Positions 9,255-18,359 of a DNA stretch of 64,000 bases are shown in pieces. A program made the translations under genes and the position numbers. The stretch comes from Clostridium sp. OS1-26 (GTDB lineage Bacteria; Bacillota; Clostridia; Clostridiales; Clostridiaceae). Where the stretch lies: positions 5,117,208-5,181,207 of the forward strand of contig NZ_CP133264.1 in NCBI RefSeq assembly GCF_030915445.1, read 5' to 3'. Position 1 is the first letter of the stretch. Each line of letters begins with the position of its first letter. Below the pieces are notes generated by a model. It saw nothing but the letters and a program-made list of their open reading frames with translations, searched no databases and was not told the origin of the DNA.

Positions 9255-12200
9255 TTAGAAGCCTGCTGGTATTACAGCCTGCCCTCCTATCAATATTACA
9301 ATACTATTTGAGTTAAGTTTATTCTTCATGTAATCTACTGAAGTTTTTGGAATAGATTTACTAGTTAAAACTATTGGTGAACTTCCCTCTGCTGCTAATG
9401 CTGCACCAGCTAAAGCATCTGCAAATTCATCTCCATTAGGACCATCTCCTAATGCAACATATACTTTATTAAAGTTAATGTCTTTTTCAAACTGTTTCAA
9501 TATGTTTACATTAGTTTCAAATCTATCATTTCCACCTAATCTTATAGATGAAGCTGATACTGATCCATCTACTGATGCTTTAACATCTTTGTCTACGGAG
9601 CCTTCTAACCCAATTATATATGAATTCACTGGCTTGTTCTTAGCTAGGTATGCACCTACGCTTTCTGGAAGCTTGTTTCTATCTGTTAAAAGTACTGGCA
9701 TTCCCTTCACAGCTGCTACAGCTGATATTGATAGGGCATCAGCATAATTATATCCATTTGCTATAACCGCACTGTCTTTTGTACCAAGCTCTTTTGCTAT
9801 ATTTACAGAAGTTTCAAATCTGTCTGTTCCTGATATTCTCTTTACATCAGGTTTTACTTTCAAAGAATTTTGGAGAGTATTTTCAATATTTTTTGATACT
9901 ACTGACTCTCCACCTAAAACTATTACATGTTTTACTCCTAGTCTTTCTAATTCAGCCTTTGTAGCTTCTGGAAGCTCATTGGACTTAGTTAAAAGTATTG
10001 GTGCATTATATTTTTTGGCAAGTGGTGCTGCACAAAGAGCATCCGCGAATACTTCTCCATTTGCTATAAAAGCATACTCTGAACCTTTATCCCATCCATT
10101 CTTTGAAACATTTGCTGAAGTTTCATATCTGTCTGCACCTTTAATACTCTGCACTGTAAATGGAAGTATTGACATGGTGCTTATCTTCCAATTGTTTGCT
10201 ACATCTGGAGTAATTGTCTTTTTATCTTGGATGTATTTAATCATCATATTTCTAACTTGTCCATCATCACCTAGTGTTTTTGCTGAATCATAGGTTGTTA
10301 TGGAAGGATCTCCTGGCTTTAGTCCTGCGGCCTTCATAAAGCCTCCTCCGCCATTGTATCTGTAGTTGTTTATTGCAACTGTGAATACATCAGTATCCTT
10401 TACAGGCACACCATTGATTTTCAAGTTTTTAATTCTGTTGCCAGATGTAACTAATCCTGTTTTTGCATCAACAGTACATGCTGGTTGTATTAAGTCAATA
10501 TCATAAGTTGCCCCATATAACTGGTCTAAATTATAATCCGGAATATTTAATTCTGAATCTTTAACTATTTGATCACCTGGATTTGATACCTGCTTATAGT
10601 ATCTAACAGAATACTCCATCCAATTTTTAAGCTGAGCACCTGTCATTTTAACTCCATATAAGAAGTTCTCAAACACATATACTCCCATCATACTTTGAAT
10701 TGTAACCTCTCCTTTTGGTATATATGCGCTTGCACTTAGAGGTGCTGCTATAGACAGCTGAGCTTTAGCTCCATCCATTTGCACTTTATTTATTAAATCC
10801 ATAAGTGCTGTAGGCTCAGTTGTTTGATTTGTACCTGGAAATTCTCCTGTAGAACTTCCAATAACAGTTCCTACATATTTTACAGTTGCATCCTGATAAG
10901 GCTCAGCAATCTTTAATATATTCTGATCTGCCTCAACCTTTTCATCCATTTTTACAGTTTTTGTAGTAATCGTTCCTACAGTTCCATCTGCTTTTACACT
11001 TATATCAACCTGCGAAACAGCTTGAGCCCATTTGCCAGGCTCTGTAATTGGAACAACTTTTCCACTTGAATTTTTGACAGTAAGATCACTCGAGATATTA
11101 GAATGGGCGTGCCCACATATTATAGCATCGATTCCATTCACACTACTTGCCACAGCTTTAATTTGATTTTCAGGTATTGTATCATTAGCACTTTCTTCTC
11201 CACTGTGAATTGTAGCTACTAATATATCAACCTTTTCTTTATCTTTTAATATTGGTACCCACTTTTTAGCCTCATCTACCAAGTCATTAAATTTTAAGCC
11301 TTCATAATTTGAAGCATTCTCCCAGTTAGGTATGCATTTGGTTGTTAAACCTAATATACCAACTTTTATATCTTTTCCATTTACTTTAAATGTTTTAACA
11401 GTATATGGTTTTACAAAATTTGAATCATCTGAAGTTTTATAGGTGTTTGCTGATAAAACATTTATATTTTCATTTTGAGCATCTTTAATTACCCTATTTA
11501 AAACTGTTAAACCATAGTTGAATTCATGGTTTCCAAGAGTCCATGTATCATATTTCATTGCACCCATTATTTTCATCATTGGATATTCTGAGGTTGTATC
11601 TACTTTGTCGTAGTAATATGAAAGTGGAGTTCCCTGTATTGTGTCTCCTGAATCTACAAGCATTACATTAGGATTTGCATTTCTAATGCCTTTTACATAA
11701 GTTGAAACCTTTGCTAATCCTTGATTTGCAGGCTTCATATTACTATAATCAATTGGTAGTATGTTTCCATGAAGATCCGATGTACCCACTATAGTTATAG
11801 TTGCATTACCATTTCCTACAAGTCTGCCATTCATATTTGTAACTATACCTTTGTTAGCTCTTACATTTTCAATTAAAGCATCTCTAACAAGTATATGTGT
11901 ATTATTTAAAGTTGTTTTAACAGAAGGCTCGTTAAATACTACAAATCCATCGCCGCCTTGTCCTAAAAAGTCATTAGTAGCAACCTTAATTACTTCACTG
12001 TCTGATATAGCTTTTCCATCTTCTCTAGTTAAGTTTATCACTCTACTGCCACTTGGTTTAGTCATATCATAAGAAACCTTAAGACCTGAAGATTGAATTC
12101 CCTTTCCGTTGTCTGCTACAGCCTGTTCAAATACTTTAATTAACTGAGCTTTATTCATATTAACTGTAACAACTTCATTGTCGAAAGGCATTAGGTAAAA

Positions 12201-13406
12201 CATTGTTCCTACAGTTACATCTCCTGCTGGTACGTCAACTCTTATTCCTCCATTATTTTGGAATCCAACCTCAGCTTGACCCTTTGTTTTTATAATGTCA
12301 GAAGTCCAGTTCCCAAGATAAGATTCTCCAAAAGGATTAGCGTTCTGCATTCTTGTTAAATCAGTTTTTGTATTTCCTATAACTTCTTTAAATGTAGGTC
12401 CTACTTGATTCTTAGCATCATTTATTACCGCTAAAGCTTCACTGTCAGTAAGCGGCGGCTGAGCTTTATATCCATTAGGATTATTATTATCAAGTGCAAT
12501 AAAGCTTGACTCTACATTTGTAAAAGATACTTTTCCTGATGGATCTACATTCATCTTTAAGTCTGTAAATCCTTTTCCTTGAGCCTTAGCTATTACAACC
12601 GGTATCCCTGTTTTGCTTATAGCTTGTACTGCAGTATGAGAATGTCCTCCTATAACTGCATCCACATTAGAAAGCTTATCAGCTATGTCAAATACAGGTC
12701 CTGTTTTGCTGTCTTGATTACTACCTTCATGCATAACAGCTAGTATTACATCGGCTTTCTTGCTATCTTTTATATCCTTTGCAATAGCATTTATTTCTGC
12801 TACCGGCTCTGTAAATTTGTAGTTAGCAACGTTAGCAGGTAAAACTACACTTGGAGTTTCTGTAGTTATTGCGCCAATAAGTGCTATTTTAACTCCATCC
12901 TTAGTAATAATTTTATATGGATCAAATACCCTTGTTCCTTTATTTTTGTCATAAAGGTTTGAACAAATTATTGAGTATTTTGCATCCTTCATTGTAGTGT
13001 TTATAATCTTGTCCAATCCCCAGTCAAATTCATGATTCCCTAGAGCAGTTACTTCCATTCCAATGCTGCTCATAAGTTTTTGAACTGGTACTCCAAATAA
13101 TACATTGGACATCGGTGAACCTTGATATAGGTCTCCTCCACCTATAACTAGAGTCCTGCTTGGGTTTGCATTTTTTATGTCTTTTATGTTCTTTGCAAGA
13201 ACTCCACCAACAGGTAGTGCTGGTGTACTAGAATCTTCTAAAGCCCCATGAAAGTCAGTAATTTCAATTAAGTCGAAGGCTTTAGCTGCTGCTTCTGCTT
13301 TAACATTCGTAAACGCACCAGGCGTTAGAAGTGAAAAAAGCATAAACAATGTCGTTATCCTTGCTGTCAGTTTTTTGTGCCTAAGCATTTTCAACACATT
13401 ATTCAC
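9255..13406 (-). CDS. Secreted double 5'-nucleotidase/2',3'-cyclic phosphodiesterase with three CWB2 repeats
   Basis: A 1383-aa exported enzyme that should strip phosphate from extracellular nucleotides. It has a signal peptide (about 1-38), then two complete nucleotidase modules in tandem. Module 1 has a metallophosphatase (ITDFHGALED near 49, GGGDLYQGSP near 89, GNHEFDWG near 122, GGHSHTAV near 253) followed by its carboxy domain. Module 2 starts near residue 530 (TSDLHGNI, DSGDTIQGTP, LGNHEFNYG, CGHAHSN) with its own carboxy domain. The last ~290 residues are three CWB2 repeats (starting near GADRYETSANV, GTDRFETSVNI, GNDRFETNVNI), which bind anionic wall polymers in clostridia. GGGGTGA precedes the ATG. 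It is monocistronic. Confidence 0.93.
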   Translation of the reverse strand: MNNVLKMLRHKKLTARITTLFMLFSLLTPGAFTNVKAEAAAKAFDLIEITDFHGALEDSSTPALPVGGVLAKNIKDIKNANPSRTLVIGGGDLYQGSPMSNVLFGVPVQKLMSSIGMEVTALGNHEFDWGLDKIINTTMKDAKYSIICSNLYDKNKGTRVFDPYKIITKDGVKIALIGAITTETPSVVLPANVANYKFTEPVAEINAIAKDIKDSKKADVILAVMHEGSNQDSKTGPVFDIADKLSNVDAVIGGHSHTAVQAISKTGIPVVIAKAQGKGFTDLKMNVDPSGKVSFTNVESSFIALDNNNPNGYKAQPPLTDSEALAVINDAKNQVGPTFKEVIGNTKTDLTRMQNANPFGESYLGNWTSDIIKTKGQAEVGFQNNGGIRVDVPAGDVTVGTMFYLMPFDNEVVTVNMNKAQLIKVFEQAVADNGKGIQSSGLKVSYDMTKPSGSRVINLTREDGKAISDSEVIKVATNDFLGQGGDGFVVFNEPSVKTTLNNTHILVRDALIENVRANKGIVTNMNGRLVGNGNATITIVGTSDLHGNILPIDYSNMKPANQGLAKVSTYVKGIRNANPNVMLVDSGDTIQGTPLSYYYDKVDTTSEYPMMKIMGAMKYDTWTLGNHEFNYGLTVLNRVIKDAQNENINVLSANTYKTSDDSNFVKPYTVKTFKVNGKDIKVGILGLTTKCIPNWENASNYEGLKFNDLVDEAKKWVPILKDKEKVDILVATIHSGEESANDTIPENQIKAVASSVNGIDAIICGHAHSNISSDLTVKNSSGKVVPITEPGKWAQAVSQVDISVKADGTVGTITTKTVKMDEKVEADQNILKIAEPYQDATVKYVGTVIGSSTGEFPGTNQTTEPTALMDLINKVQMDGAKAQLSIAAPLSASAYIPKGEVTIQSMMGVYVFENFLYGVKMTGAQLKNWMEYSVRYYKQVSNPGDQIVKDSELNIPDYNLDQLYGATYDIDLIQPACTVDAKTGLVTSGNRIKNLKINGVPVKDTDVFTVAINNYRYNGGGGFMKAAGLKPGDPSITTYDSAKTLGDDGQVRNMMIKYIQDKKTITPDVANNWKISTMSILPFTVQSIKGADRYETSANVSKNGWDKGSEYAFIANGEVFADALCAAPLAKKYNAPILLTKSNELPEATKAELERLGVKHVIVLGGESVVSKNIENTLQNSLKVKPDVKRISGTDRFETSVNIAKELGTKDSAVIANGYNYADALSISAVAAVKGMPVLLTDRNKLPESVGAYLAKNKPVNSYIIGLEGSVDKDVKASVDGSVSASSIRLGGNDRFETNVNILKQFEKDINFNKVYVALGDGPNGDEFADALAGAALAAEGSSPIVLTSKSIPKTSVDYMKNKLNSNSIVILIGGQAVIPAGF

Positions 13407-13497
13407 CCCTTCTAAAAAAAATAGAAATATAATGATGTATAACCATTATATAACATTGTGAATTTTTTGTAAACTGAACTTTTATCTAATCTCTCTT

Positions 13498-13585
13498 TAT
13501 AGATATCTAACTAAGATACATGACTTAACTAAGTCTCCCCCATCAATACCGCTAATAAGCCAAGTACTCAGCTTGGATATCTATG
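13498..13585. repeat. Palindromic repeat family T, copy A
   Basis: An 88-bp element with terminal inverted repeats ATAGATATC and GATATCTAT. Its core (TGACTTAAC..AAG, CAATACCGCTAATAAG) matches copies at 27660 (opposite strand) and 46883. It is non-coding and placed between the nucleotidase start and the glycine riboswitch promoter. Confidence 0.75.
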
Positions 13586-13620
13586 GTATACTAATTCATA
13601 TTTTCTTAATATGCCATAGA

Positions 13621-13649
13621 TTGAAACTCTCAATATACAATGATATAAT
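13621..13649 (+). promoter_or_regulatory. Sigma-A promoter of the glycine riboswitch transcript
   Basis: TTGAAA, a 17-base spacer and a consensus TATAAT place the transcript start near 13656, just upstream of the first aptamer. Confidence 0.8.
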
Positions 13650-13676
13650 GAATTTAAGGAATTAAAATTAAATATA

Positions 13677-13869
13677 GCTCGGATGATTATAGCGTGAGAT
13701 AACATTTTGTTAACCGAAGAAGCAATGATATAGCACCACAACTATATCAGAAACTTTCAGGTAAAAGTAGCGTTATATGACGAAACTCTGAAGATCTGTT
13801 TAAATACAGAACCCAAGGTGTAAAATATAGGTCTCTATATCTAAACTCTCAGGTAAAGAATACAGAGGA
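13677..13869 (+). promoter_or_regulatory. Tandem glycine riboswitch (gcvT motif)
   Basis: Two adjacent aptamers. The first holds AACCGAAGAAGCAA and ends ACTTTCAGGTAAAAG near 13767. The second starts with a short linker, holds GACGAAACTCTGAAGA, then ACCCAAGG, and ends AACTCTCAGGTAAAG with ACAGAGGAC. These are the conserved blocks and order of the tandem glycine-binding RNA. The usual behaviour is to turn expression on when glycine is high. It is unusual here because the gene downstream is neither a glycine cleavage nor a glycine transport gene. Confidence 0.9.
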
Positions 13870-13913
13870 CATGTGGGGTAAGCTTATACTTGCCTTCATG
13901 GCCTTTATTTTTT
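13870..13913 (+). terminator. Riboswitch expression-platform terminator
   Basis: CATG..GGTAAG pairs with CTTGCC..CATG and is followed by ATTTTTT. It lies directly after the second aptamer, so glycine binding would be expected to prevent this hairpin and allow read-through. Confidence 0.75.
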
Positions 13914-13959
13914 ATGCAAAAATTAACTGGAGGCAAGGATTCCAATTAATAAAAATTGA

Positions 13960-13990
13960 TACTTTAATTTATATTAAAGTAAAGGGAGGA
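13960..13990 (+). promoter_or_regulatory. Perfect 9-bp hairpin next to the ribosome site of the kinase-like gene
   Basis: TACTTTAAT-TTAT-ATTAAAGTA is a perfect stem with a 4-base loop, ending 2 bases before the GGGAGGA ribosome site. It could mask or present the site, or act as a DNA operator. Confidence 0.45.
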
Positions 13991-13996
13991 AGATTT

Positions 13997-14557
13997 ATGG
14001 ATAGAGAATTATATGAAGTTGAAAAATTTTTAAATCAGTATGGTATGAAGTTAGGTCAAAATAAGAGAATGGCAGGAAATTTACTAAAACAGTTAAATAG
14101 AAAGAATATAATAGCACGATCTATGCGTTGCGTATATCGATTAGATAATTTTATAATTAAGGCTTCATCAGATGCCACAGGCTTTTCCTTACCTGTAGGA
14201 GCTGATCAATGCATTAATGAATTTAAAATATACACTTCAGAAGATGAACGTCTTGAAAAGTTTAAAGAAATATTATGTCCAGTATATGCAATATATGAAA
14301 GTAAATTTTTATATTTGACAGTTCATAAACTCTTAAATCCTATAGAAACTGGGACTGAATCTGATGAGACAATATATAGTTATATTAAAAAAGAGAAAAA
14401 ATTTGCAAATGAAGAGAAGTTTTTTTCAGTACTAGAAAAGTTCAAAAAATTGTTAGTAACGGAAGTTCCTGAATTGCAAAATGAATATTGTAAAGTAAAT
14501 TCCTTTGGTTACGATGAAAATAATAACTTATATGTTCTTGACTATGGTATGCTCTAA
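13997..14557 (+). CDS. Small kinase-like protein under glycine riboswitch control
   Basis: A 186-aa protein from the ATG that follows GGGAGGA; an in-frame upstream ATG at 13871 lies inside the terminator and is rejected. I do not recognise the exact family. The order of motifs resembles the protein-kinase/aminoglycoside-kinase fold: VYRLDNFIIKAS near residue 48 like the strand carrying the ATP-binding lysine, CINEFKIYTS near 72 like helix C with its glutamate, a hydrophobic hinge-like strand (FLYLTVHKLL), and NSFGYDENNNLYVLDYG at the end like the catalytic Asn followed by a DFG variant. The HRD aspartate is not obvious, so it may be a pseudokinase. The fold assignment is inference from pattern only. 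Confidence 0.75.
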   Translation: MDRELYEVEKFLNQYGMKLGQNKRMAGNLLKQLNRKNIIARSMRCVYRLDNFIIKASSDATGFSLPVGADQCINEFKIYTSEDERLEKFKEILCPVYAIYESKFLYLTVHKLLNPIETGTESDETIYSYIKKEKKFANEEKFFSVLEKFKKLLVTEVPELQNEYCKVNSFGYDENNNLYVLDYGML

Positions 14558-14582
14558 ACTTTTTGACTTTAATCCTATATAA

Positions 14583-14625
14583 AAAATGGCTGTTTCGAAT
14601 AAATTCGTAACAGCCATTTTATTTT
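14583..14625. terminator. Bidirectional terminator between convergent genes
   Basis: AAAATGGCTGTT pairs with AACAGCCATTTT, with an inner CGAAT/ATTCG, flanked by A and T runs. It serves the kinase-like gene and probably the aminotransferase on the other strand. Confidence 0.85.
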
Positions 14626-14654
14626 CTAGCTATGTTTATTATACTTGATATCCC

Positions 14655-14735
14655 AAATCTCTGATTTGAAGTGAATCGCTTACTCAGCGAGTACTCATTC
14701 GACAATAGGAGAAGGAGTTTCATATACATATATTA
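14655..14735 (-). repeat. Fragment of the dispersed hairpin module shared with element P1
   Basis: On the minus strand this reads ATGAAACTCC..TCCTATTGTC, then GAGTAAGCGATTCAC and CAAATC-AGA-GATTTG. It matches the inner part of the element at about 9027-9085. The right half of the hairpin (TCTGCTT) is missing here. It is non-coding. Confidence 0.6.
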
Positions 14736-14748
14736 AACTTTAAAAGTA

Positions 14749-15942
14749 TTATTGCATATTTAGATACTGTATTAATCCTCTTTCAAAAATATCCATTGCA
14801 TCTTCTAACTCATCAGAATTAATACAATATGAGAAACGAACTTCATCTTTTCCTAAACCTGGTGTAGCATAAAAACCTTCAGCTGGAGCAAACATGACGG
14901 TCTTATTATTGTAAGAGAAATCTGTAAGCATCCATTTAGCAAAGTCCTCTGCATCCTTAACTGGAAGTTTTGCAACTATATAAAATGCACCAGTTGGCTT
15001 ATCACATATAATTCCTGGAATTTTGTATAGTGCATTATAAAGGATATTACGCCTGTTCTCATACTCAGCCTTTACTCCATAAAAATAACTTTCTGGAGTA
15101 TTTATTAGATTTGCTGCTGCAATTTGCTCTAAAGTAGGTACACAGAGTCTAGATTGACATAATTTTAATATCTGGTTGATTAAATCCTTATTTTTGGACG
15201 CAACAAGTCCAATTCTTGCTCCACATGCACTATAACGTTTTGAAATACTATCAATTAAAATTACTCTATCTAAAACATCTGTCATAGTTAATGCAGATGT
15301 ATATTTTAAACCATCATAAACAAATTCTCTATACACTTCATCAGCAATTATATAAATATTGTGCTCTTTTGCTATATCTGCTAACATTCGTATTTCTTCA
15401 TATGTATATACAACACCTGTTGGATTTCCAGGATTAGAAATAATTATTCCTCTTGTTTTATTTGTTATTCTACTAACAATTTCATTCTTAGATGGCAAAT
15501 GGAATCCATTTTCTGCTTTTGTCATAAAAGAAACCACTTTAACACCAGCTACATCTGAAAAACCACTATAATTTGTATAGAAAGGTTCAGGTATAATTAC
15601 TTCATCACCAACATCGCAAATTGCCATCAAGGCAAACATAATTGCTTCACTGCCGCCATTTGTAATTAGTATATCGTTCTTTTCAAAATCAACGCCCCAA
15701 ACTTTATAATATTTAATAAAGCTTTCAATTAATTTATCACTTCCTTGAGAACCTGAATACTTAAGTACCCTCTCCTCATACTCTTTGACAGCATTAAAGA
15801 AACAATCTGGAGTTACTATATCTGGTTGTCCAATATTTAAATGATATACCTCAACTCCCTTTTCTTTCGCAATTTCTGCATAAGGTGCGAGTTTGCGTAT
15901 CGGAGAAAACTGCATATCTGATATTCTTTTAGAAAATTTCAT
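14749..15942 (-). CDS. Class I/II pyridoxal-phosphate aminotransferase
   Basis: A 397-aa fold-type I aminotransferase. NPGNPTG (near 170), the PLP lysine in SISKRYSACGARIG (near 235) and the RFSY substrate-binding arginine near the end are all present. The sequence resembles aspartate/aromatic or branched aminotransferases of the AspC/YugH group; the substrate cannot be fixed. ATG at 15942 follows AGGTGAG at 7 bases; a GTG 12 bases further up lies in the ribosome site. The Lrp-type gene just upstream on the same strand suggests amino-acid-responsive control. Confidence 0.9.
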   Translation of the reverse strand: MKFSKRISDMQFSPIRKLAPYAEIAKEKGVEVYHLNIGQPDIVTPDCFFNAVKEYEERVLKYSGSQGSDKLIESFIKYYKVWGVDFEKNDILITNGGSEAIMFALMAICDVGDEVIIPEPFYTNYSGFSDVAGVKVVSFMTKAENGFHLPSKNEIVSRITNKTRGIIISNPGNPTGVVYTYEEIRMLADIAKEHNIYIIADEVYREFVYDGLKYTSALTMTDVLDRVILIDSISKRYSACGARIGLVASKNKDLINQILKLCQSRLCVPTLEQIAAANLINTPESYFYGVKAEYENRRNILYNALYKIPGIICDKPTGAFYIVAKLPVKDAEDFAKWMLTDFSYNNKTVMFAPAEGFYATPGLGKDEVRFSYCINSDELEDAMDIFERGLIQYLNMQ

Positions 15943-16045
15943 TAATAATCTCACCTTCTCATTATAGTATTTATAAACTCTTACTAATATATAAAAACTT
16001 AGAATCCTTTATATAAAAACTTAGAATCCTTAAGCAAATATTCTT

Positions 16046-16504
16046 TTAATAGTCCTCTTCAGATGGCATTACGGAATAATTATTTTTAATTGTAGATAAC
16101 GAAACTGTGGTCTTTGTCTTGCTAATTCCATTTAAGCCTTTTATTTTATTTAGAAGTTTTTCAAGAGTTTCGGTATTTTCTGTAATGATTTTTAACGCAT
16201 AATCATAATCTCCTGCAAGATAATGACACTCTAAAATTTCCTCTTCTCTCTGAACTGCTTCTAAAAACTTGTTAGTGTATTTAGGTGATTCTAAACTAAC
16301 AAACATAATTACTGTAAGATTTCTATTTAATTTTTTAGCATTAATAATTACAGTATACTTTTCTATTACACCAGATGCATCAAGCTTTTTTAATCTATCA
16401 CTTACCGCTGGTATAGATAGATTAATTTTGCTGCTGATTTCTGAAGCTGTAACTCTTGCATTATTTTGTAGTAACTTTAATATTTTCACATCTAAACTAT
16501 CCAT
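16046..16504 (-). CDS. Lrp/AsnC family transcriptional regulator
   Basis: A 152-aa regulator. The amino-terminal winged helix (DSLDVKILKLLQNNARVTASE, then INLSIPAVSDRLKKLDASGVI) is followed by the amino-acid-sensing RAM domain with the conserved CHYLAGDYDYALKI. ATG at 16504 has AGAGGTG at 5 bases. It sits between the aminotransferase and glutamate dehydrogenase, so nitrogen or amino-acid supply is the likely signal. Confidence 0.92.
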   Translation of the reverse strand: MDSLDVKILKLLQNNARVTASEISSKINLSIPAVSDRLKKLDASGVIEKYTVIINAKKLNRNLTVIMFVSLESPKYTNKFLEAVQREEEILECHYLAGDYDYALKIITENTETLEKLLNKIKGLNGISKTKTTVSLSTIKNNYSVMPSEEDY

Positions 16505-16859
16505 GGACACACCTCTCTAGCTGAACAATTAATTATTCGTTCTGATTATAGTATATATATTTAAAGATTAAAATAATAACAGTTATAATACATAAATTTT
16601 AATGTATTTTATAATATTATCCTAAATTGATTAATATTATACAATCAAACACTACTAAAAGTCTACAAAATTTAAAGAGTTATAACGTTTTCATTTGTTA
16701 TTTTTTTAACATTTTCCGCATTATCTATTTAAAAATTTAATCCATTTTTAAAGTTGCCTTAAATTTTTAAACAAAACTGTGTTTGTCCATTATTTGCAGT
16801 AATAAATTTAAGGTTAATTTTATTTATACATTAATTATTATTGAATTTAATTAAATAAG

Positions 16860-16888
16860 TTTAAAATTCCTAATAATTATAGTATTAT
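16860..16888 (+). promoter_or_regulatory. Probable promoter of glutamate dehydrogenase
   Basis: TTTAAA and TATTAT with a 17-base spacer, about 70 bases before the start codon. The remaining 16505-16957 spacer is extremely AT-rich and would suit Lrp binding; no other feature stands out in it. Confidence 0.5.
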
Positions 16889-16957
16889 GAATGTAAGCGA
16901 TTAACCAATGTTATTTTTTATCAAAATTTAAATTAATTTGTCTGGGGGTATCATAAA

Positions 16958-18319
16958 ATGACAAAAGAAAGAGTAACAGCTTATATCAATGGAGTAATTG
17001 AAAACGTTAAGAAAAGAAATGGCAGCGAACCAGAATTTCTACAAACAGTTGAAGAAGTTTTAGGTTCTTTAGGACCAGTACTTGAGAAACATCCTGAGTA
17101 CATGGATGAAAACCTTTTAGAGAGATTCTGTGAACCAGAAAGACAAATCATGTTTAAAGTTCCATGGACAGACGACAACGGGAATGTACAAGTTAACCGT
17201 GGATTCAGAGTACAATTCAACGGAGCTATAGGACCTTACAAGGGAGGACTTAGATTCCATCCATCAGTTTACATAGGAATAATCAAATTCTTAGGATTTG
17301 AGCAAATATTAAAGAACTCATTAACTGGCCTTCCAATAGGTGGAGGTAAAGGTGGTTCAGACTTCGACCCAAGAGGAAAGTCAGATGCTGAAATAATGAG
17401 ATTCTGTCAAAGCTTTATGACTGAGCTTTATAGACATATAGGACCAGACGTTGACGTTCCAGCTGGAGATATCGGAGTTGGTGGAAGAGAAATAGGTTAC
17501 CTTTATGGACAATATAGAAGAATCAGAGGAGCTTTTGAAAATGGAGTTCTTACTGGTAAAGGCTTAACTTATGGCGGAAGCTTAATAAGACCAGAAGCTA
17601 CTGGATTCGGCGTATCTTACTATTGCCAAGAAATGCTTAAGCATGAAGGAACAGACTTGAAAGGCAAAACAGTTGCTGTATCAGGCTTCGGTAATGTTGC
17701 ATGGGGAGTATGTCAAAAAGTTAGCCAATTAGGCGGTAAAGTTGTAACTCTATCAGGACCAGACGGATATATCTATGATCCAGAAGGAGTAACAGGAGAA
17801 AAGATAGATTACATGGTAGAAATGTTAACAATAAACAAAGGTGCAAGAATTAAAGATTATGCTGATAAGTATGGTGTTCAATTCTTCCCAGGAGAAAAAC
17901 CATTTGGAGTTAAAGTTGATATCGTAATACCATGTGCAATTCAAAATGACATTAAAATAGAAGAAGCTAAGAAAATAGTTGAAAACGGAGTTAAATTTGT
18001 TTGTGAAGCTGCTAATATGCCTTGTACAAACGAAGCTGTTGAATACTTCCAAAAGAACGGCGTAATAGTAGGACCTTCAAAGGCTGCTAACGCTGGTGGA
18101 GTTGCTACTTCAGCTCTTGAAATGTCACAAAACAGCATGAGATTAGCTTGGACTGCAGAAGAAGTAGATGCAAAATTACACCAAATAATGGTTAACATCT
18201 ACAACAACTGTAAGAAAGCATCAGAAGACTATGGTTTTGGATATAACCTAGTTGCTGGAGCTAACATTGCAGGATTCGTAAAAGTTGCTGAAGCAATGCA
18301 CCAACAAGGAAACTACTAG
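16958..18319 (+). CDS. gdhA: Glutamate dehydrogenase
   Basis: A 453-aa hexameric-type glutamate dehydrogenase interconverting glutamate with 2-oxoglutarate and ammonia. It shows the substrate pocket (QFNGAIGPYKGGLRFHPSV near 85), the catalytic lysine region (LPIGGGKGGSDFDP near 125) and the Rossmann motif SGFGNVAWG near residue 243. The length and PTEAVG-less amino end match the small bacterial class. GGGGG precedes the ATG. Codon use is noticeably more biased than in the neighbours (many GGA, CCA, AGA), consistent with high expression in an amino-acid fermenter. Confidence 0.96.
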   Translation: MTKERVTAYINGVIENVKKRNGSEPEFLQTVEEVLGSLGPVLEKHPEYMDENLLERFCEPERQIMFKVPWTDDNGNVQVNRGFRVQFNGAIGPYKGGLRFHPSVYIGIIKFLGFEQILKNSLTGLPIGGGKGGSDFDPRGKSDAEIMRFCQSFMTELYRHIGPDVDVPAGDIGVGGREIGYLYGQYRRIRGAFENGVLTGKGLTYGGSLIRPEATGFGVSYYCQEMLKHEGTDLKGKTVAVSGFGNVAWGVCQKVSQLGGKVVTLSGPDGYIYDPEGVTGEKIDYMVEMLTINKGARIKDYADKYGVQFFPGEKPFGVKVDIVIPCAIQNDIKIEEAKKIVENGVKFVCEAANMPCTNEAVEYFQKNGVIVGPSKAANAGGVATSALEMSQNSMRLAWTAEEVDAKLHQIMVNIYNNCKKASEDYGFGYNLVAGANIAGFVKVAEAMHQQGNY

Positions 18320-18328
18320 AAATTACAA

Positions 18329-18359
18329 GAGAGAATCTTTAAATAGATTCTCTCTTTTT
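18329..18359 (+). terminator. Intrinsic terminator of gdhA
   Basis: GAGAGAATCT-TTAAAT-AGATTCTCTC followed by T5. Confidence 0.92.

Noticed and set aside
13871..13996. Upstream ATG extending the kinase-like gene by 42 codons
   Set aside because: That ATG lies inside the riboswitch terminator hairpin and has no ribosome site; GGGAGGA points to 13997.
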